From contig NC_090172.1 in NCBI RefSeq assembly GCF_024679245.1, positions 9,005,733-9,069,732 of the forward strand: a stretch of DNA of 64,000 nucleotides. The letters are read 5' to 3'. Source of the DNA: Pseudorasbora parva. Lineage: Eukaryota > Chordata > Actinopteri > Cypriniformes > Gobionidae. The notes beneath the pieces are model-generated. The model was given only the letters and a program-made list of their open reading frames with translations. It ran no database searches and was not told where the DNA came from. Shown here in pieces: positions 57,670 to 64,000 of this stretch; positions within the stretch are counted from its first letter, which is position 1, and every line of letters begins with the position of its first letter. The translations under genes were made by a program, and so were the position numbers.

Positions 57670-60600
57670 CAGCCCGGAGAATAAGAGGAACAGAGAGAGG
57701 ACAGAAGGAGGGAGTGACCTACTTTAAGGCCTTGTAGAAGAAGCTCTCTGGCAGTTCTCGCAACTTGTTGTGCTGCAGGTCGAGTGTTTCCAGTGGGATG
57801 TGGTCCAGCAGGTCAGCCAGTCTTTCCAACCGATTGTTGCCAGCCAGCAGTTTACGCAGACTCAGACTGCTAAGAAGTCTGACAGCAAGGAGGGATAGAG
57901 AAAGAACAAGATGAGAGACATCAAAAGACAAAACACTGTCTGACACTGTAAACATATTCAGGCTTGAATAAGGAAAGAAACTCAAAAAAATGCCAAGACA
58001 CCTTTACAGGGATAGTTTGTACAATAATTGAAGTTCTACCATTATTTATTCATCATTGCTTCATTCTGTTTTAATGTTTTTAGAAGTTGTCTCTTATGCT
58101 CACCAAGGTTGCATTTATTTTATTGTGAAATATTATTAAAATGTTAAATAAATGTTTTCTGAATACGGGGCGGCAGTGGCTCAGTGGTTCTTGTAGGTTG
58201 TCTATAAACCGGAAGGTTGGTGGTTCGATCCCCGGTTCCACCTGACCAAGTGTCGAGGGGTCCATGAGCAGGACACCCAACCCCAGCTGCCCCCGACGAG
58301 TTGGATGGTGCCTTACATGGCTGACATCGCCATCGGTGTGTGAATGGGTGAATGTGAGGCAAAAATGTAAAGCGCTTTGGATGGCCATAGGGTCTGTTAA
58401 AAGCGCTATATAAATGCAGTCCATTTACCATTTACATTTAAAATATCATTTATTCCTGTGGCGGCAAAGCTGAATTTTCAGCATCATTCCTCCAGTCTTC
58501 AGCGTCACATGATCCTCTAAGAAATCATCCTAATATGATGATTTGCTGCTCAAGAAACATGTAAGAGTATTATTTACATACATACATAAGTTACCGGAGG
58601 TTTGCTGAGCTTGTTTGCAGGGCTGTAAAAGTTATCCAAAACTTTTATGATATCAATGACTACAAAATAATAATAATAATAATAATAAAAACTGTACTAG
58701 AAAATATATAGATTTTTTTTACAAAATAAAGAAGTATTACTGTTGTAATAATTCAGTGTGAAATAAAGTCTTCTGAAGCCAAACAATAGTATTGTGTGAG
58801 GAACATTCACACGTAATTAGTTATTCACTTAAATTCTATTAAAAATATTATTTACACCTTATTGTTTCTATAAAATATAATTCAACCTGGTTTTACATTA
58901 GGTTCTTGTATTTGTTGTAACCAAAAACTGGCACCCTAGATCAACTTTGCAATGAAGAATGATATTTCTTCTACAAACGCAATAAGTCTTTTGAATAATG
59001 AATAATAAGAAATGTGAATATTTTAATTTTGTCATTGTAGATGTATTGTATTGTTAGATGTATTTATTGGATGTTGTGTACTGTAAATTGTTCTGTGATT
59101 GTGTGGCGAGACCAAAGATCAATTTTCAGCTTAGGCTGAACAATAAAGTACTACTACTACTACTATTTGAGATCTACAGCTGAAGTTTCGCTTTTTGGAG
59201 CTTGACAAGCATAATATAAGGAAAATATAACCATGCAATGACCGTTTATGGAGACAGAATTCTCCTTTAAGATGAACTAAGATGAACTATTCTTTTAAAA
59301 TACTAACACAGCATTTTCATGCACGGCAAAGAGTGCAACACCCACAGTCTCAAATGGGACACAAACTTCAAGCCACATATTATCTCATTTGTGCACGGCT
59401 TTTAGCTCTTTCAGATGCAAATGACTGAATGTTAATGTGGAATTAGCTGGGAAATGGTACTTTCATCTGCTTGGCGTTTACATCACTTTGCTTTGAGACA
59501 GCAGAGTGGCCTCGTCAAGCGTCTGCTGATGAACGCTGTCCCATTTCTATTCAGATCCACCGTCTGGCCAGACACATAATCGCTTAACCGACATCATTCA
59601 AATCAAACGGGCAATTTTTGTTGAATAAATAAGTACAAAATGCTGACATTATGATACTGAAATGGCGGAGCAGCAGGACAGTTTCTTTTTAGATGGAAGA
59701 CGCAAATGCAGTTCATGAGGGTCTGAACACATACACACACACACACAAACGCAAATGCGCGCACCTGGCCGGGAGCTCAGACAGCAGATTATGGGAGACG
59801 TCCAGCACCTCAATCTTCCTGCTGTCACACACCCAGTCTGGCAGGTATTCCAGGAGATTCCTGCAGGAGGGAAGTGAATTAACTTTAGGCTAATTACATG
59901 AGAGCATTAGCAATGTACAAGAGTGTGCGGGGTAAAGGACGTGACTGCGGCGCAATGAGCCTCTTGTAAATGGGCTGATAAACATTACAATGTTCATGCT
60001 GTAGTGCAAGTACACTAATAAGTAAAGGGCATTGTTATTTTAGTATTATTTATCGTATAGAGGGTATGTGTGTGATGTCACCGTCGGTCGGAGTCTCTGC
60101 GGTTACGCCCACTGAGTGGCAAAAAGCATTGGTAAACGGCAGCATTGGTTTACAGCGTGAATGCCACAAAAAGCACGTCTAAAATGGGAAAGAGCTTTGA
60201 GGTTGACTTTACACATAGATTTGACAAGAAATCTGAGGTATATTTTTCCAGACTGCTGAAGACTACAGAAAAGAGAAGCAAATGGATTGCTGCAATTCAC
60301 AGAAACAACTGAACTCCTGGCAGTGAAGTGTGCATTTGAGGTTATAATTTTGTGTCAATATTTTGGAGTAAAATCATACCCTATAAATTGTGCTGTTATA
60401 TATTGTATTGACAACTCATCAATTCAATATTTATTATCGCATATTCTGCTTAATTTCAAGTTTTTAAATAAACACTGACAAGATACAACTTATACAAGTT
60501 TTAGGGCTGGACATAAGTGATCACACAGATTTAGACCTACCTATATCTTATTTATATAAAGCAGCAAAAAAGAGGTTACATTTGCTTCATGTTTTGCCCT

Positions 60601-62686
60601 GGCGTTCATGTTTTGCCGTAGCGTTCATGTTTTGCCGTAGCGTTCATGTTTTGCCCTAGCGTTCATGTTTTGCCCTGGCGTTCATGTTTTGCCCTGGCGT
60701 TCATGTTTTGCCCTGGCGTTCATGTTTTGCCCTAGCGTTCATGTTTTGCTACACTGTTTTACCATGCCTATCGCTCTAACTCACTGCAGTGTGCAACTGG
60801 TGTCTCATTGTAGCTGCCGAGCGAACGCACAGAGTAACGTTATAATATGACTTTCAACACACTCAGCACTGCTTTATCCCACATACGCATGAACAGAAGA
60901 AGCGGGAGCGTTGACTGTGACAATAAAAACACGCAAAATCAAGGCGTCATCAAGCTATGCCTTTGTTTTTAATAAGCGATATCTAGTGGCAAAAGGATAC
61001 ATTTTATGGCTTTAAATGAATGTCAAAACTCTGTTTGTGTACCCCCTCTTTCACCTCACGTACCCAAGTTTGGGAACCACTGGTCTAGAACTACAATAAC
61101 CATCACGTTTATAAAGCACACACAACACCTCTACACATATTCATGATGTCTCTTAATATAGGGACAGGACAGCATTCAGTTAATAAATGGGAAACAAGTC
61201 ATTTGCTTTATTTATTTTTAAAAAGTAACTGATATTTTGTTGTAAAATTAAAAGTACTTTACTCATTTACTTGAAAAAAAGTTATCTGATTACTTGTGTT
61301 ACTTGTAATGCGTTACCCCCAAAACTGGTAATAATAGTAAATTATGCATAATTACATGCACCTAACCCTAAAATAAACCCTAACCTTATAATAAATGAAT
61401 TTTGTTAATTAAAATTACTCAGTACTTTACACTGTTAAAATGGAGTGTATCCCAATTGGTTTTATAGTTTTATTCGACCATAGCAACACTAGTACAGAGT
61501 TGTACTACTAAACAACAAGTGAATAAATAATATATAATTAACTTATAGAGATATTTGTGATTACACATTGTTATTACTGATACTATTGCTCATTATGTAA
61601 AAATGTTGAGGTTATGGTGTTATGTATGTAAATACAATTAACTATCAGCAACCACAAACAAAAATACATGTTTAGGTCCTTGTGAAATATTATTGGTCAA
61701 AAATGTTGTTGCTTAGTTTGTGAAGCAATTTTCACTTTTAGTCTGGAGAGAAAAACACAGTTTTGCAACTGATTAGAATATGGTGTGTACAGAACATAGA
61801 CTGTAAAAAATTATGCCGTAGTGTTTGTGACGTCACTGATACGAATCTGAAAAGCAGTTTTGAAGCATAAAGTAGGGTCGAGCTGGCCGTTGCCATTTTA
61901 TCAGCACATCACTCCCGGTTAACTGACAATAGGCAAAGAGGCGGGACGTGGGCGGAGCCGAGGTGAGGTGATGACAAATGGCTATCCACCTGTCACTCAA
62001 AGTAGCCACGCCCTTAATTATGCAGAACTTTAAGGCTTTATATAATGTAAACAAATGAAAACAAATGAAATTCACCCCCCTCAGTTTTCATGAAGGGCAA
62101 AATTAGATATATAGACCAAATCCACAATTTGTACCAGGCTGTAAACATGTTTTTTGTTATGCTGTAAAGTTGGGCATTTTAACATGGGGCTCCATGAGAT
62201 TCTGCTCCCTTCTGGATTGGTCCCTAGCGGCCAGTCGTTGAATTGCAGTTTAAGTCACTTCTGTATTGTCTTCAAGAGAAACTGCAGGGGGTTGCCGCTT
62301 GGTACAGAATAAATATGTCAGTTTATCAAATGCTTACCATGATAGGTCCATATGTGTTAGTTGGCTGGGAACAGGGTAGATGTTCACCGTGGTCAGACCT
62401 ATGACAAGTAATAGTGATTACGATAATATAAATGAAAATGTCTGTAAATCTTTTGATGTCGAATATTTTCTATTTGTTCTCACGGTTGTTGTTTGCGTGG
62501 AGTGTGCGCAGAGTGAAGCCGCTCAGCGTCAGGGATCCCAGCAGGTTTCGCTGACACTGCAGCGTCTCCAGACTGCAGGCCGCGCTCAGGTCTAGAGAGG
62601 TCAACTGGTTGTCTCTCAGGTCTAGCTGGGTGAGATGTTTTACAGGCTCCAGAGTTTCACTTTTAACACAGCGGAGGCCATTTAAC
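48259..62686 (-). CDS. phlpp2: PH domain leucine-rich repeat protein phosphatase 2, 3' eleven coding exons
   Basis: PHLPP2 dephosphorylates the hydrophobic motif of Akt and PKC. Exons, 5' to 3': 62484-62686, 62338-62398, 59765-59860, 57723-57878, 54022-54222, 53765-53927, 52337-52467, 52093-52206, 50239-50433, 49648-49879, 48259-49530. All have GT..AG borders and agree in phase, giving about 940 residues of the roughly 1300 expected. The first ~345 residues are LRRs ([38 protein letters not shown]). The PP2C-like domain spans ~368-614, with metal-site FDGDRN and GCRDNVGA. A Ser-rich tail ([27 protein letters not shown]) ends DTAL, the PDZ ligand that distinguishes PHLPP2 from PHLPP1 (DTPL). 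The PH domain and first LRRs are beyond the window. Confidence 0.96.
49648..49879 (-). CDS. phlpp2: phlpp2 exon, PP2C core
   Basis: It encodes [18 protein letters not shown] ... [18 protein letters not shown] ... SKVFSLEQ and ends AIITE. The phase matches the upstream exon (Arg codon split) and the downstream DNK exon. Confidence 0.95.
50239..50433 (-). CDS. phlpp2: phlpp2 exon, PP2C N-terminal part
   Basis: It encodes [20 protein letters not shown], then [18 protein letters not shown] (metal-binding Asp box) and NTFLASH, with a split Arg at the 3' border. Confidence 0.95.
51084..51656. mobile_element. 573-bp DNA element with 17-bp terminal inverted repeats
   Basis: Both ends read AGCCCCTTTCACACTGC inward, perfectly inverted. 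The interior is rich in CCCGGG/GACCCGG palindromes and has no transposase. The target duplication is not evident. It lies in the phlpp2 intron between 50433 and 52093. Confidence 0.8.
52093..52206 (-). CDS. phlpp2: phlpp2 exon, LRR-PP2C junction
   Basis: This 114-nt exon encodes [11 protein letters not shown] ... [16 protein letters not shown] with a split Lys at the donor. The GxAEMxGQRNK block directly precedes the phosphatase core in the family. Confidence 0.92.
52337..52467 (-). CDS. phlpp2: phlpp2 exon, terminal LRRs
   Basis: 131 nt encoding [19 protein letters not shown] ... [20 protein letters not shown]. It matches the last LRRs before the phosphatase domain. Confidence 0.93.
52606..52679. 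repeat. (AT)n microsatellite in phlpp2 intron
   Basis: A pure AT dinucleotide run abutting a Tc1-type terminal repeat at its right edge. Confidence 0.97.
52680..52752. mobile_element. Minimal fold-back element with Tc1-type ends
   Basis: The left arm GCTCTGGAAAAAGTTAAGAG ... CCTTAACATTGAG is followed almost at once by its inverted copy (CAATGTTAAGTGGTCTCAAT, then T/C-rich). The same terminal sequence occurs near 11212. It looks like a Tc1-like element collapsed to its two ends. Confidence 0.65.
53291..53343. repeat. (TA)n(TG)n microsatellite
   Basis: Compound dinucleotide repeat in the phlpp2 intron between the exons at 52467 and 53765. Confidence 0.97.
53765..53927 (-). CDS. phlpp2: phlpp2 LRR exon
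   Basis: 163 nt encoding [20 protein letters not shown] ... [20 protein letters not shown] ... PEIK. The acceptor is TTTTCAG and the donor GTCAGT. Confidence 0.95.
54022..54222 (-). CDS. phlpp2: phlpp2 LRR exon
   Basis: 201 nt encoding [17 protein letters not shown] ... [13 protein letters not shown] ... [17 protein letters not shown]. The acceptor is CTACTAG and the donor GTACCT. Confidence 0.95.
54223..57533. repeat. phlpp2 intron with degraded elements
   Basis: This part holds a GC-richer repeat-like block (about 54690-55130) and the palindromic element at 55900-56354. No exon with LRR coding is seen here. Confidence 0.5.
55900..56354. mobile_element. TTAA-type MITE with internal long palindrome
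   Basis: The right end is TTTTGAGTGAACTAACCCT followed by TTAA, the family type of 42014-43466. Inside, an arm from about 55937 (CTTCTGAAGTGAAACGATGG ...) is inverted at about 56060-56143 (... CCATCGCTTCGCTTCAGAAG), with a loop of about 50 bp. Confidence 0.7.
57534..57667. repeat. (GA)n followed by (GT)n
   Basis: An uninterrupted GA run to about 57598 and then a GT run to 57667, ending about 50 bp from a phlpp2 exon donor. Confidence 0.98.
57723..57878 (-). CDS. phlpp2: phlpp2 LRR exon
   Basis: 156 nt encoding [20 protein letters not shown] ... [19 protein letters not shown]. The donor is GTAGGT at 57717-57722, just beside the GT/GA microsatellite. Confidence 0.94.
58167..58430 (+). mobile_element. 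tRNA-derived SINE, antisense to phlpp2
   Basis: The 5' part has RNA polymerase III promoter boxes: TGGCTCAGTGG (A box, 58177-58187) and GGTTCGATCCCC (B box, 58222-58233). The 3' tail reads AAAGCGCTTTGGATGG ... AAGCGCTATATAAATGCAG, a LINE-shared tail. It is not a functional tRNA gene because the acceptor and anticodon structure is not kept. Confidence 0.85.
58440..59764. other. phlpp2 intron, no gene
   Basis: AT-rich intron DNA with short AAT (58670-58688) and ACT (59150-59165) runs. No further exon is seen. Confidence 0.55.
59765..59860 (-). CDS. phlpp2: phlpp2 LRR exon
   Basis: 96 nt encoding [20 protein letters not shown] and [11 protein letters not shown]. The acceptor is CCTGCAG and the donor GTGCGC. 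Confidence 0.94.
60586..60750. repeat. 19-bp minisatellite, nine copies
   Basis: TTCATGTTTTGCCCTGGCG and variants (CCGTAGCG, CCCTAGCG) start at 60586, 60605, 60624, 60643, 60662, 60681, 60700, 60719 and 60738, with exact 19-bp spacing. Confidence 0.97.
61092..61275. repeat. Dispersed repeat, copy in phlpp2 intron
   Basis: Partner of the repeat at 39868-40030, same orientation. No terminal structure was identified. Confidence 0.6.
62338..62398 (-). CDS. phlpp2: phlpp2 LRR exon (61 nt)
   Basis: It encodes [19 protein letters not shown] plus a split Trp codon. The borders are CATAG and GTAAGC. The YPVP block is characteristic of PHLPP proteins. Confidence 0.92.
62484..62686 (-). CDS. phlpp2: phlpp2 LRR exon, most 5' one visible
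   Basis: 203 nt encoding [52 protein letters not shown] and LRTLHANNN. The acceptor is TGTGTAG. Further upstream exons are not seen in 62687-64000. Confidence 0.93.
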
Positions 62687-64000
62687 CTACACACAAAAAG
62701 ACAAGCTGTATGTCAGCCGGTAAGAATCCTTACAGGAAAACACGAATCTAATCAGGAAAAATACAGATGGAAGGGTTTTTTGCTGAGAATAAAAGTGAAA
62801 ATGATGAGCGAGCAAAGAAGACCTTAAAGACAGGAGGCTGTTATAATTTTAGGCCATCTTCCCTAAACATTCGAATGCACAAATATTTCCATAATAACAT
62901 GAGGAGACTGGAATGAAGAACGTGATCAGCATGATTGATATTCAAAATGGTAAGTGCTACTTTGTGAACAGTTTGTACATCTGCAGTCCTAGTTTTAGTT
63001 TCCCTTGTTGAATGTTAAAAATAGACTATTGATACCTGCTGATATAGACAGATATTTACTTAGATGCAGCCGCAAAAGACATGCGCTAGTTGACAGTCGC
63101 TTTTAGTTCAAGCACAGCTTTTTGAGCTAAACGCAGCCAACAAGAGGTTGGTTTGGTGTGTCCTGGGGCTTTTGCCTACTTATTAGTTTCTTAGATTTTC
63201 AAATAAGAACTAATTAATAGGCTACAATGTTCTCACATTTTTACTAATTGGCTACAAAGAACATTTTATTAATAACCGTTGATGCAATTTTTCTGCATGT
63301 TGTGCACAGGGCTCTGTTTTACAGGAATAAATGTTTGAAAGTACATGAGTAATATTGAAATAGATAAGTGAATTAGGCTTTTTTTATGTAGTTTCAAATG
63401 TTTTTTTCAGTAATATTTCACGGTAACAGTAGTCAAATAGCTGTATCATTAAGCACTTATATGATACATAACTCCCAGTAACTTGGAGCTCCAAGACACT
63501 GAACACTGAGAAGTTTTCCTTGTTGTCTTATATTAATAAATCCAGTTATAATTTTAAGGTCAGAAAATATGTTTGTACTGTATATTTTTCTTGTGCAACC
63601 TACATTGCTTATGCAATAATGCAAATAATTTAATAATTTAATATTAGTAGTAGTAATTCTGACATGACAAGTAAGCAACAAGTGTGCCAAACAGACACTT
63701 GTTAAATATAATTTATAATAGATTTACATATAATAAAAGAATTATAGGTGGAATATTTGGTTGTGTGTATTTGTAAAATAGTTATATATAAAAACAATAC
63801 TTTATAATAGCAAATATACAATATATTCTTCAACATATGACATATATAAATATATATTTCATTGACACTTGCAAATGCAGATCAGAACTGAAGGAACCAG
63901 AAATGACCTTTAAAGTGGTTCATTTACTTTCCCTTGCTTTCCATCTATTGAGACGGAGCTTAACTGAAAGGCTTCCCGTTACGAGAGACGTCACAGTTCG
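62687..64000. other. phlpp2 intron, partial
   Basis: AT-rich DNA upstream of the first visible LRR exon. No exon or named element is recognised up to the edge. Confidence 0.5.

Larger units (their letters stand above)
59861..62337. other. phlpp2 intron with repeats, no gene
   Basis: It contains the 19-bp minisatellite, a GGGAACCACTGG hAT-like end near 61070, the dispersed repeat copy at 61092-61275 and a GC-richer repeat block at about 61800-62300. No exon is recognised. Confidence 0.5.

Noticed and set aside
58167..58430. tRNA gene
   Set aside because: Only the promoter boxes are tRNA-like; the cloverleaf is not maintained and a SINE tail follows.
63457..63690. Possible further phlpp2 exon
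   Set aside because: No LRR pattern and no convincing acceptor/donor pair; AT-rich intron DNA.

Overview
The window is animal nuclear DNA, almost certainly from a ray-finned fish and probably a cyprinid. Its genes are split by GT..AG introns, it is rich in AT/CA/GATA microsatellites, and its mobile elements (hAT with TAGGG ends, Tc1-like, TTAA-flanked MITEs, DIRS, an L2/CR1-like LINE, a tRNA-derived SINE) are the mixture typical of cyprinid genomes. The species call is inference; the gene calls rest on translated exons compared with remembered vertebrate families.

Three real protein-coding genes are visible. (1) usp10, minus strand: the first four coding exons (35433-35453, 3453-3521, 2826-2871, 371-1564) encode the regulatory N-terminal half of the deubiquitinase. 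The catalytic exons lie off the low-coordinate edge. Intron 1 is about 31.9 kb. (2) marveld3, plus strand: complete coding sequence in three exons (39208-39434, 39535-39632, 40154-40761), a 310-residue tight-junction MARVEL protein. (3) phlpp2, minus strand: eleven coding exons (62686 down to 48259) carrying the second part of the LRR region, the PP2C-like phosphatase domain and the C-terminal tail ending in the PDZ ligand DTAL. The PH-domain end lies beyond the high-coordinate edge.

usp10 and marveld3 are divergent (start codons about 3.75 kb apart, separated by a CpG-rich promoter zone and a 275-bp GATA repeat). marveld3 and phlpp2 are convergent, with candidate poly(A) signals about 75 bp apart near 41.5 kb. 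From memory, the marveld3-phlpp2 pair is also adjacent in mammals (human 16q22), while usp10 is elsewhere on that chromosome.

The most striking structure is inside usp10 intron 1. A hAT transposon with a BED-finger transposase (about 14.79-23.70 kb) is cut by a 6.5-kb DIRS-type tyrosine-recombinase retrotransposon (15123-21662, minus). That element's recombinase gene is cut in turn by a 1.43-kb TTAA-flanked DNA element (16202-17632), so there are four levels of nesting. The DIRS copy keeps its diagnostic inverted terminal repeats and an internal complementary region that exactly spells the joined ends of the element, and its insertion site can be resolved to a shared AAC trinucleotide.

Other mobile DNA includes two Tc1-like transposase remnants, an L2/CR1-like LINE fragment, several precisely bounded MITEs (some with target duplications), a SINE antisense to phlpp2, and a TTAA-flanked element downstream of phlpp2 that carries a roughly 50-bp minisatellite with an inverted CCAAT motif in most units. 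The four usp10 exons, three marveld3 coding exons and eleven phlpp2 exons were each delimited by splice sites and joined with consistent phase. No non-TE RNA gene and no CRISPR array was found.
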